From positions 174,898,995 through 174,962,994 of the forward strand of contig NW_024609835.1 of the NCBI RefSeq assembly GCF_016920785.2: DNA of 64,000 nucleotides, written 5' to 3'. Under the pieces are notes generated by a model. That model made no database searches. It was not told the origin of the DNA and saw only the letters and a program-made list of their open reading frames with translations. The translations under genes were made by a program, and so were the position numbers. Below, piece by piece: positions 1-10,842 of this stretch. This DNA comes from Ixodes scapularis. Its lineage: Eukaryota; Arthropoda; Arachnida; Ixodida; Ixodidae. The stretch's first letter is position 1; each line of letters starts with the position of its first letter.

Positions 1-167
1 ATGCAAAACGTCACGCTTGCATTGCTTAATGTCACAACTCAGACTGCGTTTTTTGGTCTAAAAAAGTGTTTCGACATCGTCATTCGCTGAGCTGCCTCCG
101 TAAGTTGCGGTGATTGGCTCTTCGAGTGGTGTGCGCGAAAGTAGACGCACAGACATTTTTTAGAGTG
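1..167. mobile_element. Tc1/mariner-type fold-back MITE (family F1), right half, cut by window edge
   Basis: Right half of a non-autonomous fold-back element. It ends in TTTTTTAGAGTG followed by TA at 168-169. The internal segment with CATTCGCTGAGCTGCCTCCG matches the right half of the complete copy at 58216-58520 over nearly its whole length. No coding sequence. The TA next to the terminus fits the TA target of Tc1/mariner elements. The left arm lies outside the window. Confidence 0.75.
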
Positions 168-691
168 TAGGGGCTAATTGTATCGGTCAGTCATATAATT
201 ATTCAAAATTTCTTCAATAAACTTTTTAATTAATGAAAATAGACATATGGTTCCAATTAGAAACTTGCTGGGCGTCATCGAAAACCACTAAATCAGTAAT
301 TTATAGAAAGACTTTGAACGCGTGAGAAGCGTAGTAGACTAATAAAGTTACCACTCGTGGAGCAGGTGCAAGGCTGGAGCTAGACAATTGAGACGGAAAA
401 ATCGCGCGGGCGCCTTACCGCAACCGCTAGCCTTGTAAGTATACTTACAAGGCTAGCGGTTGCGGTAAGGCGCCCGCTCGTGGAGCAGGTATACCTGCTC
501 CACGAGTGGTAATTTTAATGCACTACAATGCCTATCACGCGCTCAAAATCTTTCTGAAAATTAGGGATTTAGTGTTCTCGATCACGCTCTGCAAGTGTTT
601 AATTGAAAGCATATGTCTATTATCGTTAATTAAAAAGTTAATTAACGAATTTTAATTAATTAGTCGACTGATCGTTTCGATTATCCCCCTA
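168..691. mobile_element. Fold-back element (family F2) flanked by TA, about 520 bp
   Basis: The whole interval is a long imperfect inverted repeat. The left end reads GGGGCTAATTGTATCGGTCA and the right end ends GATTATCCCCC, with TA on both sides (168-169 and 690-691). The arms can be followed inward through the AATAGACATATG blocks and the CCACTCGTGGAGCAGGT blocks. The left TA is also the right flank of the F1 element, so the two elements abut exactly. No transposase is seen; a Tc1/mariner-type MITE is the likely class. Confidence 0.7.
406..477. repeat. Perfect 72-bp palindrome with no spacer
   Basis: The two 36-base arms are exact reverse complements meeting at 441/442 (centre GTATAC). The left arm begins GCGGGCGCCTTACCGCAACC. 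A second perfect palindrome of 30 bp, also centred on GTATAC, follows at 477-506. Both lie in the centre of element F2. Spacer-free palindromes of this size are prone to deletion, so the copy is probably recent or an assembly artefact. Confidence 0.9.
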
Positions 692-798
692 TACTATTTC
701 CCCCTGGTCGTTAACTCACCTCCACAAACCGCATAAATGTAAATTTCACGGCTTTGTTCAAACAAATCTGTTGAAAAAAAAAAAAACGGTTTATACAC

Positions 799-2221
799 GT
801 CAGTGTTGTACGGAACGGCGTTTCTGGAACGCGTTCCTTTTAAGAGGAACGAAGGAACGCCGCCGCTCCATTTTGCATCAGTGGAACTGGAACGGGAACT
901 GGTTAGGTTTTTACAGGAACGGAAGAAGGAACGGCGTTCCTTCTTTTTGTTCAGTGGGGCAATTTTTATTTAATTTCGAAATGGAAAGTTCTAAAAGTAA
1001 AAAAAAACACATCGCCTTTGCGAAGAGCAGGATGTCGTTAACTTTTTGGCTACTTGGGGTTTATTTTGTGTGGTCCTCGCTTGGTAATAGTCGGGTACAG
1101 GTGAGATAGTAGACATTGAAAAAAAATGTGCAATGCCTGAAACTGCGGTGCAAAAAGCAAAACTTTTTGGTCGAAGGAAAAGACACAGAAGAAGGGACGT
1201 TTCAAACTGAGCTACTTTCTTTGCTTGCACGAATCCTCATACATTCAGAAACCTAAGGCCAACCATAGCCATCACTAAACTTCTGCAAAGAGACCTACAG
1301 TTACAACAAAATAACAGGTTACGAGACATTGAACTCACCCTTGTATCCCAGACATTGGTTAATTAAAGGATACACAAAAATTAACCTTTAGTACTTCTCT
1401 CCTTGTCCCCCACCTTCAAACTGAGCAACGAATCCAACCTTCAAGAAGGACCTGTAGTTTTTAAGACTGACCTTCCAAAATCCCTGCCCTCTACTTCACT
1501 TGCTCGTCTTGCGGACAGCAACACCGAGATGCAACTGTTGTCCAGCTCGAACTAGGGAGTTTGTTAGATTGGAACGTGCGAGGTTGTTGCAAAACGATCG
1601 TGCAATGTGGGATAACAGTACATTTTGCTCGTCCGAATCGTCCACCGCAAACGTGAATATGGTTAAAACTGCCAGCCTTTCCACTCTGGAGAAGAAGGAA
1701 GACCAACGAAGCTGTACTATGGTGGGAATGAAGTAATGGCCGGCCGCAAGTCGGCAAGCCAGAGTGGAATGGCTTTTAACGTTGCCGCCGTCGTACATAG
1801 ATGGCGGTAGCTGTCCAGAGTTCTGTGTCGACATCTGTTTCCTGGCGCACACATTACTGGGGAAACTAGCCCTTAACAGCTCCACTGTAAAAAGCTGAGA
1901 TTTTTAAACTTGAATATCTCAACAAATGAAGTCCTGCTTCCGCTTGTTTTCTTCTACTGATGCCCTTCCATCACGGCATTCAAATTCGTGTATTCCCATT
2001 TGATGGAATAGATAAAAGAAAAGCTTTGCGTGATCTAACTAAATATGGCAATCAGCAAGATGCAAATGTAACGTATATGTAATGATACGTTCCATTTATC
2101 GACTGTAACGGGAACGAGTTACTTTTTCCCAGATGGAACTTGTAACGGGAACACGTTCCAAAAATCAAAAGGCACGAGGAACGAGCTTTCGTTCCTTTTT
2201 TCAGGAACGTGTACAGCAATG
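799..2221. mobile_element. Diverged hAT-like stretch with GGAACG-rich ends
   Basis: The left edge reads CAGTGTTGTACGGAACGGCG and the right edge, on the reverse strand, reads CATTGCTGTACACGTTCC. Both are followed by repeated GGAACG/CGTTCC motifs (800-960 and 2090-2215). Termini starting CAnTG fit hAT elements, but the flanking 8-mers do not match, so the ends or the pairing may be wrong. A reverse-strand copy of repeat X lies inside at 1637-1893. Confidence 0.35.
1637..1893 (-). repeat. Repeat X, copy 1
   Basis: On the reverse strand it reads GGAGCTGTTAAGGGCTAGTT, then a CTGGACAGCTACCGCCATCT block, and ends with CTTCCTTCTTCTCCAGAGTGG. The same order of blocks occurs at 5923-6095 and on both sides of the large tandem array (28300-28475 and 32213-32275). 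No coding content is recognised; class unknown. Confidence 0.6.
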
Positions 2222-2593
2222 CAGTAGACTCCTAACCCGGAGTTTTAACGCGCACAATGCCGTAGTAAGTACACGTGCATGTCTAAATAATCGAGTCTAT
2301 TACACCCAATTGCATGCCTAACGAAATACACACATATCGGCATATTTCGGGAGAAGTGGCGTGACATTTTAGTTTGTCGCCATGCTTCCATAATACAATT
2401 GAAGGTAAGCTTCACTGCTGTAGTTCTCCCATCGCGCTGAATGCAATGCAGTAAAACTTACCTCGTGCACGCACGCTCAGTTTCAGCAAGGTAGTAGTGG
2501 TTCGGTATCAAAATCAAATACCGAGTTAGTGCACTTTTCATATAACCTTTCCGAGTCTTAATTGGTGCTTTCTTTTTTTTTTGGTGCCTTTAC

Positions 2594-2815
2594 TTTTGTG
2601 AATTCGCTGGCGGATCCGCGCCGGCGAAGAACGGATTTTGGGGCCGCGGGTGACGAGATGGACTCGGCGTTGTCGCAAAATCTGGATATGGGTCCTGGAC
2701 CATTTAAGATTTTCCACCAGAGAAGAGCGGATTCGGTCACCCGGCTCTAAAATACACTCACCACCGGCGCGGATCTGCCCGATGATCTGCAAGTGTAAAA
2801 GCACTATAAAGCCAT
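2594..2815. repeat. Imperfect inverted repeat, probable fold-back element
   Basis: The left arm contains GATCCGCGCCGGCG and GGGCCGCGGGTGAC. The right arm contains the complementary GTCACCCGGCTC and CGCCGGCGCGGATC in reverse order. Arms are about 60-70 bases and diverged. Overlapping open frames on both strands here are a by-product of the symmetry. Boundaries are uncertain and no target duplication was identified. Confidence 0.4.
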
Positions 2816-2844
2816 CGCGCTGTAACGCCGTATTTGAAATCGGG

Positions 2845-4290
2845 TAGCAGTGTAGCTTCAAGCTTGGAAATATCCTAGCCGCATAGTCTTTAATTGTCAC
2901 TAAGCAAGGCCACTAGACTCGCCACAAAGCTGGGACCAAAGTTCGTGGAGCGTGCTGATTAGACTCTTTCGAGGATGACCTTTTGCGGGGCGAGAGGTCA
3001 GTCATGCGAACTCTCTCGTTGCTTAAATTCTAGCGAGAATTGTGGAACACAATGTTGCAGCAAAGTTCACCGGAGCGCTCGCGGGCAATACCGAGCCCTC
3101 CGATTGAATGGCTGCACGGATGACGTTGCGTCTGTGTGTCTATATACATGCCATGTTACAGTAAATGCTGTCTAGATTGTCTCTAGACGGATTGGCAATG
3201 TTCCCAACTTTGTTTCCCTCGCTATGGACTCGTCGTGTTCGAAAGTTATCGGTTGACGTCAAAGGGACGTTTCAAAACTTTTGGAAGGAGTTATTTGAGA
3301 ATGACATCAAATGTGGGCTTCCAGGATATAACCACCAAAGTACAGGTTAGCACGTGACTGAATTGATCAAGATTGTGACGAATAAAAGCGTGTAAATAAT
3401 TTAAGAACTCACAAAACAATGTTTATTGGGGCGAACTTGTACCATAAACTAAGATAAAAAAAGAGTATTTTCTTACGGCTACACGGAATAGCGACTGTCT
3501 CGAAGCAGCGCGATAGCACTGCTTTTGTACACGCCTTACATTCTGGAGTTTCCTGTGCGAGAACGTGCGAGGAAAACCAGAACTTGGGATGAAACTTTCT
3601 AGAGAAGCAAAAGTTGATTTTAAAAAATCAGGCTGAGTGGGGCTCGAATCCAGTTGCATTGTCAACAGCAGGGAGATGGCAACGCATGCGTTGCCGTCTC
3701 CGCCACGCACGCGAAGAAATGACCACCCCCCTCCCCCCCCCCCCCCAAAAAAAAAAATGGAGGAACGCAGTATTTATTAGAAAACAGAACGAATCACAAC
3801 ATGCCTGTCATACGTTTTGCGCATTTCAGCGTAAATACTCTCCAGATGATTTAACGCCTGCATACAATACGGTTTATATTGAAACAGGCAGAAATAGTAA
3901 TGAAACAATCAGTGTTCTGCGAGTCCCTAATTTGAGTTTTGTCTTCGTATGCTGCAAAGCTGGGCAGGATAACGCTCTTGAACTATTCGCTTCGACCTTC
4001 ACCTACATTTTTTATGTAAACGCACCAAAAAGGTTTTTGACAACGTCCATTTAAGACAGTTAAATTAAAAAAAAAATGTTCCCAAGGATCATAAAATACA
4101 AAACAAATTATTAGCATACATCTGCTGCGCTTTAATCACGCAGTCAAAATCCAATACAAAGTTTTAACGCATGCGTTTTATCAGTCGATTTATATGAGCA
4201 AATGACAGGAAGAACCGTTGCGAAAAACTGTCTCGTCGATTTCCCCATTATGCTCAGTGTTGAAATTATTGTCATGCGACGTAAGTTTCC
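2845..4290. other. Unassigned stretch
   Basis: Mixed-composition DNA with no recognisable exon. It contains a 14-base C run (3733-3746) directly followed by an A run, and a weak tRNA-like segment at 3628-3720. Nothing else supported. Confidence 0.5.
3628..3720 (-). repeat. Possible tRNA-derived SINE remnant
   Basis: The reverse strand has GCGTGGCGGAGACGG, resembling a pol III A box, and about 60 bases later GGATTCGAGCCCC, resembling a B box. Spacing would fit a class II (Ser/Leu-like) tRNA, but I cannot fold a full cloverleaf. A poly-C/poly-A tract lies next to its 5' side. Weak call. Confidence 0.25.
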
Positions 4291-4312
4291 TCGCTAAATT
4301 TAGCGGCTAAAT

Positions 4313-4896
4313 TAACGCGACGTGTCCACGTCATGTCACCTCAAGTCACGTGACGTCGATTTCTGCCAGGTGGTAGTTAGGGCTCAGCAGATTTCGTGCC
4401 TCCCCTGTCCTTGTCGGCATGATCAAGCTTGCGTAATTTTATCTTCCGCCGTGAAGAGACGCGGTTTTTTTTTTTTTATCCACGCCGGTGTGTCGTCGTC
4501 CACAATTGCTACAGAGGACATGACAACAGCACTAGAAAAAGAAAACAAATAGTGTCAAATATTGTCGGCTTTCTATGAACTCGGTTATCAGTCAATTAAT
4601 CAGTTTTTTGTGTAGGATCAAGACGCGTATTTTAATATTCTTGTTTAAATAATTAGTGCAGTCTGTCTTATGTAAATTTCATCACTAAAATAACGAAGTC
4701 AAATATTTTTGGTGCAGTTTTATGTGCGAGCCAAGCTGAAACTACACGCGTTTAGTTCAGTACTGCGTAGCTTTCTTTTTCGTCATTCCTTTTTTTATTT
4801 ATTTATTTCCCTGCAGACAATCGGGACGAAATTCCCAGGTTAACCCTTTTGTCTTACCGTTTCGTTATTTATTCCTGGTTGGGTATGGGGCCGGTG
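4313..4896. other. AT-rich unassigned stretch
   Basis: No exon or repeat boundary recognised. Just upstream, at 4292-4310, is a lone motif TCGCTAAATTTAGCGGCTAA that resembles one unit of the satellite at 18.2 kb. Confidence 0.4.
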
Positions 4897-5429
4897 ATTA
4901 TATGGGTCATGAATTTTATTTTAGGCTTGGATAAATAATTTTGAATTGGAATCTTACGAATCGCAAATCGTTAAGTGGGCAAAAAAAGGAAAAAAAAAGA
5001 GGGTAGAAATTTAAAAGCCTGCTTTCCGGAACGAAAATTCGAAAGTATAGCGGACTATTTCGTACCTCCCATCCTTCGAAAGATTTCCGTCTTTTCACGG
5101 TGATATATCCGCGGTACGCCAAAACACGTCAGCCTTCCCCAGCTCACGCATTGGACACGAGCACCGCGTCACTCGGACGTAAGCGCTCGTCAACAATCAA
5201 TCCGCCGACGAATATTTGAATTTGCGTTCGTGGCCCATGAGTACCGTGACGGCACTTATAATTGCTTGTGAACGACAAGTTCCATGGTGTGCTTCAAAAT
5301 GACGGTGGAAAGTTGGAGTCATTGTGCAGGTGCCTCAGCACGTCACGACCGCGTGGTTCCTCAATTCGCGTTTTGAGTTGAGGAGGAAATCTAAGGAGGG
5401 AGGCGTTAAAAAATAATTTCACGGCCCCT
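4897..5429 (+). mobile_element. Repeat B (TTAA-type non-autonomous element), copy 1
   Basis: About 530 bp, similar along its length to 9721-10838 and to the reverse complement of 51020-51552. Shared landmarks are CAGCTCACGCATTG, AGCGGACTATTTCGTACC and GTTGAGGAGGAAATC near the right end. It ends ATTTCACGGCCCC followed by TTAA at 5430-5433. A TTAA target fits Kolobok or piggyBac elements; no transposase is present. The left terminus is eroded. Confidence 0.65.
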
Positions 5430-5874
5430 TTAATACTGAACCAAAGAATTTAGTGCACATAATAAGTGGCGCACGTTCTTTCCACGAGCCAGCAGCCGCC
5501 GGTGTGCGCGAGCACACGCAACGAAAATGACGTCAAAGACCTCCATTCGCGCTTATGAGTATAGTGATATGCATGGGCTTCGGGCCAAAGGAGAATAAAG
5601 ACGGGCTTTTCATTTCTACAAGTGAAAGCTACGTGCTTGGTAGACCAATTAATCGATTACCTTTTACACCAGACACCACTGTGTAGATGCAAAACTCGTC
5701 TTTATTCTATTTTGGCCCGAAGCCCATGCATTTCACTGTCATCTTAACTGCGAATGGAGGTCTTTGACGTCCTTTTTGTTGCGTGTGCTCGCGCACACCT
5801 GCGGCTGCTGGCTCATGGAAAGAACGTGCGCCACTTATTATGTGCACTAAATTCCTTGGTTCAGCATCCCTTTA
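5430..5874. mobile_element. TTAA-type fold-back element, about 445 bp
   Basis: Arms of roughly 180 bases face each other. The left has TACTGAACCAAAGAATTTAG and the right has CTAAATTCCTTGGTTCAGCA. Both contain GTGTGCGCGAGCACACGCAA or its complement, and GCATGGGCTTCGGGCC or its complement. It is directly joined to repeat B through the TTAA at 5430-5433 and ends CCCTTTAA. The loop (about 5613-5696) is unique. No coding sequence. Confidence 0.7.
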
Positions 5875-5922
5875 AGAATGGGCTCTGCGTGCTACGTAGT
5901 GGCGGAAAATGTTTTTTTGCGG

Positions 5923-6095
5923 CGGAACTGTTAAGGGCTAGTTTCCCCAGTTTTCTGCCCGTGCACAAATAGGTCTCGACACAACCCTCTGGACAGCTAC
6001 ACGCCACCTATCAGCGACGACGGCACATTGTACAGCTCCGCTGCTCTTCCTTCTCCACCAGAGTGAAAAGGCTGAAAGCTTTCTTGTTTAAACCT
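5923..6095 (+). repeat. Repeat X, copy 2
   Basis: Starts near GAACTGTTAAGGGCTAGTTT, continues with TCGACACAACCCTCTGGACA and ends with CTTCCTTCTCCACCAGAGTG. Same block order as the reverse-strand copy at 1637-1893, with a shorter middle. Confidence 0.6.
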
Positions 6096-6304
6096 TGTTT
6101 TCTACTGGTCACGAGATTAATCAGATTTTGCGAATGACGACCGACGTTACCTCATGACATGTACGGTGATAAATTGAGGGAGAGCAGGAAATAAGACGTG
6201 CGGTGTCGTTCGAGCGCCGAGCACTGGATGAAAGGATAGTTGGCAGACGTAACGGCTAGCTGCCTTTGTCTCCGCTATCCTTCTAATCAGAGCTCGGCGC
6301 TCTG

Positions 6305-6366
<62 letters not shown>

Positions 6367-6500
6367 ACGCACACGCGCACGCACACACACACGCACACGC
6401 GCACGCACACGCACACGCGCACGCGCACGCACACGCACACGCGCACGCACACGCACACGCGCACGCACACGCACACGCACACGCACACACACACACACCA
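6305..6500. repeat. CA / CACG compound microsatellite
   Basis: Pure (CA)n up to about 6356, followed by a mosaic of CACA, CACG and CGCG steps to about 6500. The open frames across it, which translate as Val-Cys or Arg-Val runs, are artefacts of the dinucleotide repeat and were not called as genes. Confidence 0.95.
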
Positions 6501-6648
6501 CACACATCGCATCTCCTTTCTGTCGCAGTGTCTCACCGCATTCCATGCACATTGGATTGCAAGTGGCGCGGAGTCGTTGCATTGCGAGCTGGTTCCGACC
6601 TGGTGTTTTCCACTCATTAGTCTTTGGAATATAAAAAAGAGCAGAACA

Positions 6649-6668
6649 GAGAGAGAGAGAGAGAGAGG
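6649..6668. repeat. (GA)n microsatellite
   Basis: Ten GA steps. Short and isolated. Confidence 0.9.
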
Positions 6669-7579
6669 CGACTTTGAAGATATATAGCTGGGGTTATGTG
6701 GCACACAAAACTAAAACAAAACATAATCCTTTTTTTTTATCTCAGCGTGCTTGACTATTGAATCTTGAGTCTGGAGGCCATAGTTGTTGGCTTGTCGAGA
6801 CCTGCACCCAAGCACACAAATGTACTCCTCTTTCGTGTAAAACAACCAACGTCAAGAACAATGCTGAGCCATTATATTGGTTATACATACGAAGTGTAAG
6901 TCCTCTGCTACATTTGCGCACTTGCTCCGCTATCGATCGGGGATCAAAAATATTAGGAAATCATAATGTATGCTCATGGCTTGACCTGTTATGGAAGGTA
7001 TATTTCACTTTTACAGTAATCGCAAGCAGTGATCACACTCCGAGTTGAGTAGCTGCTTTTAAGTAAAGAGTCTCAAAATATTATAAACGTGACGGGTTGA
7101 TAAGCGAGTAAGTAAATAGTATACAAGTGAATAAATGAATAAGTGAATTAAGTGAGCTCTGCGAATAAGTGAATAAGTGAAATGGGGAAAATAAAATGCC
7201 GCCAACCTTGTTCATATTGCTGGCTTCCTGCTTCGTAATGGGTAATGGAAAACCAAAATATAATGCATTTTAAAGCAATATTGGTATAATAATAAAGAAA
7301 ACAGCGTACTAAAGAACACAGGGAAAAGTTGATGGCGTACACAAAAAAAGCCTTGTTTCTTCCACCTGTTCCTGTGCCCTTGCTTGCGCTATTCTCATCA
7401 TGCAGCGACTCGCCCGACTGAAAACCCTTGCTACAATATATTAGTACCGAGAGCTTGAGTTGTCACTTCAAAAAATTCGTTGAAGCGTGCGCCCGAAGCA
7501 GTATCAAGCGTTTGAAAAAATTTCAAGATAATATATTTACAAAAAGTATAGCGTACATTAAAGACATTTAAAACTGCTG
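6669..7579. other. AT-rich unassigned stretch with a degenerate octamer tandem
   Basis: No exon seen. At 7095-7181 there is a loose tandem of an 8-base unit close to GTGAATAA, about ten imperfect copies. The rest is unstructured to the eye. Confidence 0.5.
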
Positions 7580-7870
7580 ACGAGTAGGAATGCGAAAGCA
7601 TTCTTACACGGAACGCATTCCTACAAGCCGTGCGCCACGTCTTCCCTTTTCACACTGCGCTCCGGCGGTGACGTCACGGTCCCCCAGTGCGCAGGCGCGG
7701 CGAACCCAGCCAGCTTCACGACGGCTTCCGTGACGAAGCATCCGCGTTGCTGTGCTTTTCTTTGTGTTTTATTTCAGAGGCGCGTTCGCTTTGACCTTGA
7801 GCACCCCGCCGGCTTCCGTGACGAGGCATCTGCGTTGCTGTGCTTTTGGCCAATGGTAATTTAATTGCCG
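7580..7870 (+). repeat. Repeat A, copy 1
   Basis: Starts AGGAATGCGAAAGCATTCTT and continues through GTGCGCCACGTCTTCCC, GGTGACGTCACGG and CTTCCGTGACGAAGCATC. The order matches the copy at 9290-9712. Within the copy the CTTCCGTGACGA(A/G)GCATC block occurs twice, so there is an internal duplication. A CRE-like TGACGTCA is present. No gene identified. Confidence 0.6.
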
Positions 7871-8029
7871 TTTCGCTGATACAGACGGTTACAGACAACG
7901 CCGGCTTCGCTCCATAGAACCAGTTGATGCTTTCGAATTAAAAGGACTGTTCCTGAGACAAGAAAGTGAAAACGAAAGTGGTGCGACGGGGCAACTTTGT
8001 GCTTAAGCCTGTAGGTGTTACAAAAAAAA

Positions 8030-8375
8030 CGAAACGAAATAAGTGATTGGCTAATAAAAGGAACACGTTACAGCCCTCGTTACCTTGAGATTAGGGTAAC
8101 CTGTTGTCGTTACCCCTCTAAATAAAACGTTACGCAAGTTAATTTTTCGTTACGTTTTATTTCGTGAAATAAAATCAACCCGGCGATTGGCCTCTCGGCA
8201 GAGCAAACATTTTAATTGCCGTTTATGTTTGCATTGAGGAGGTCCGCCACAGAACGTAACGAGCAAGGTAATCATATACGTCAGTACAAAATCCTAGCCT
8301 GAAAATAGGTTAGATATTGCTGTTCTAAAAACGTAATGAGTACATTACTGCGCTACAGGGAAAAGTAACGCTTTG
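8030..8375. mobile_element. GTAACG-rich segment, hAT-terminus-like
   Basis: Dense repeats of GTTACG/CGTAAC/GTTACC at 8065-8155 and again at 8327-8370. This degenerate motif family also fills the terminal regions of the hAT-type element at 25314-26583 and the fragment at 59335-59486. No clear ends or target duplication, so this is a remnant call. Confidence 0.35.
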
Positions 8376-8379
8376 CATG

Positions 8380-9289
8380 CAACGCATCAAGTAGTCATTA
8401 TAATGTGTTCTTTCTTTTTTTAGGTCATTCAGAATTTTAACATTTCTAACAGAACTGCCAACATTGCAAATGGCCATTCGCATCTCGAGGTGCGCGCCAG
8501 CAATCGACAAAGCAACAGCAGTCCGCCCTTTCCGAACTGCGTGCCTATGAAACTATTGTGCATAAAGCAATTTTTTATGCCCAGTGCAAGCCCGCACATC
8601 TAAGGCCTGCACTGGGACACGCAGATCAACTCCCTCCGTTCCTTTCACAAAAGCTGTTTTTTTTATTGCAAGGGTCAGTTAAGACAATTGGATCTACACA
8701 ATAACGTCCAGTATCAAATACTCTTTAACACTGACCCCCCCCCCCTCCCTTTTCGCATATTTTTTTTTTGTTGCCAGGCAATTTATTTATGTCTTAGAAG
8801 TCTACCCAATAAATATTTTTCTACAGCGTCACGTATATTTTAATATAGAAAAAAAAACGCAACTGCTTCAAATGGAAATCAAAAATGGACTATAGGGAGG
8901 AAAATTAAATATAGAGGGGAAAGGGGGAGAAGACAAAGTAGCCAAAAATCACTTAAGTGTAAGCAACTTTTTTTTTTTTCATTCAACGTATATTTAGTTT
9001 GTTAGAACCTACAAAATATGGGTATTATATTTTTTTATTTTTGATATTGGTTGTGTCCCTTCGATGACTTACGGCTTGGATTATATTTGGCGATTGTGTC
9101 TAAACCGTAGAGGACGGCACGTGACTACGGAGAAGAAAGTGAGCGCGACTCAAACCGGCATATTCTCGATCGATGGTTTTCGTTCGGAAGGAAAACAAAT
9201 TTCGAGCCGCAAATTGTGCTCTGGGTAAATAAACTCTCATATGTCACGCACAAAAAAAAAAAAAAAAAAAAAGAAGGCAGAGACATTTA
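8380..9289. other. AT-rich unassigned stretch
   Basis: Contains an 11-base C run at 8735-8745 and several T and A runs. No coding or repeat structure recognised. Confidence 0.5.
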
Positions 9290-9712
9290 GGCTTGCTTAC
9301 GTGTAGGAAGACGAAAGCATACCCACATGGGCAGCGCATTCCTACAAGCAGCGCGCCACGTCTCCCTTTTTCACTCCGCGCTCCGGTGGTGACATCACAA
9401 CCCCTACTGCGCAGGCGCGGCGAACCCCGCCGGGTCCACGCCTTCCGTTACGATGCATTAGCGTTGCTGCGCTTTTCTTTGCGTTTTATTTGTGAGGCGC
9501 ATCCGTTTTGACCTTGAGCGCCCCCGCCGCTTCCGTGACGAAGCATCTGTGTTGCTGTGCTTTTCTTCGTGTTTTATTTCTGAGGCGCGTGCTTGATGAC
9601 GTATTGGTGTGACCATCTTTCGGGCACAACGCCGCCGCTTTTTCGCGTAATGAGGCAGGCAAGTAAGGTTTTCGTCTTAAAACCTTGGCGAACATAACAT
9701 ACCGTGTCAGTG
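9290..9712 (+). repeat. Repeat A, copy 2
   Basis: Same modules as 7580-7870: ACGAAAGCATACC, then GCGCGCCACGTCTCCC, GGTGACATCACAACC, and two CTTCCGT(G/T)ACGA blocks. It extends further right with ACCATCTTTCGGGCACAACG, which recurs at 39870-39900 in copy 3. It ends just before the TTAA of repeat B copy 2. Confidence 0.6.
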
Positions 9713-9720
9713 TCGCTTAA

Positions 9721-10838
9721 AGTGGCCATCAAATGAATTTGGGCTGGGAAAAATTAATTTAGTTTTGAATTTTACTAATCAAATATCGTTTAGTGGAAAA
9801 AAAAGACGGTAGAAAGTTAGAGTCCTGCCCTTTTCGGTACATAAATCTGAAAACATAGCGTACTATTTTGTATCTCCTTTCCTTTGAAATCTCCCCGTCT
9901 TTTCATGGTCATTCATCCGCGATACTCAAAGCACGCCAGCCGGCACCAGCTCACGCATTGAACCCGAGCACTGCGTCACCATCCACCAACACAGTGTTTA
10001 CAAACAAGCCCGCTATGCCCACACCAGGTGTTGACAATGTGCGTGCACAGAACCCGAATTCGGGAAGAGTGAAGCGTCTACGCATGCGCAGTACCGACAG
10101 CAGCGCCACCGCAGATGCGTGACGTCAGTGAGTTGAGTTGGTCTATACTATCCGTTTACCCCTATGCTGACAGCGCGGCGAGAGCTACGCGCTGCCGGAC
10201 CAATCAGCCGCCTCCCTTTTATCACCTGACGCCAGTCTCTGTGCGGGAGTATGCGCGGGGAAGCGTGACCACGAGGTAAAAGATATAGAAGTTCGACAGG
10301 CCCAACGAACACATATAAATTTGATTCGCTTTATATTGAGTACCGCACAAACAGCCCTATCCCTTTCAGTGGTGCACTGAAAAAGATCACAACCAATGCA
10401 CAAAACAAAGGTCTACGTAGCAGGATGAAAGAGAAACCTCAATACATTTTCGAAACTTTCTGTCGGGTTCCAGAATGTCAATATCAAGATCGCATAACCT
10501 AGATTCAAATGTGTTGAAAATTATGTTGCAAACGAGTCATGGGATCAGTTTTGAACAAAAAAAAAAAAAAAGCATAAAAAAAGAAGTGAACACGGCTTAT
10601 CCTCTGAGGACGCCGGTGAGTCTAGGCAACCATTTACGACCATTTACAACACTGTCAGCTTAGGGGTAAACGATGGGTACACAAACAACGGTCAGATCAA
10701 AAGGGGAGGTTTTCCTTTCCCTCCTCGTGAACCACTAGCGGTAAACTCTCGCCCCTTTACCTTTGTAACGCTGCCCAATTTGTGAGTTGAGGAGGAAAGC
10801 TAAAAAGGAGGAAGTTGAAATAACATTTCATGGCCAAT
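9721..10838 (+). mobile_element. Repeat B (TTAA-type non-autonomous element), copy 2, near-complete ends
   Basis: Flanked by TTAA on both sides (9717-9720 and 10839-10842). The left terminus reads AGTGGCCATCAAATG and the right terminus, reversed, ATTGGCCATGAAATG, giving a short terminal inverted repeat. The body matches 4897-5429. It is about twice as long as copy 1 because another element (10140-10682) is inserted. TTAA plus an AG start suits Kolobok better than piggyBac, but superfamily assignment is inference. Confidence 0.7.
10140..10682. mobile_element. TIR element nested in repeat B
   Basis: Left end contains CGTTTACCCCTATGCTGACA and the right end contains the complement of CGTTTACCCCTAAGCTGACA. 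The 24-30 base inverted ends enclose about 500 bp with an A-rich run near 10558. It interrupts repeat B relative to copies 1 and 3. Exact ends and target duplication not resolved. No transposase frame. Confidence 0.55.
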
Positions 10839-10842
10839 TTAA

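Noticed and set aside
6147..6704. Long Cys/Val or Arg/Val-rich frames across the CA repeat
   Set aside because: They are translations of a dinucleotide repeat and open in several frames at once.
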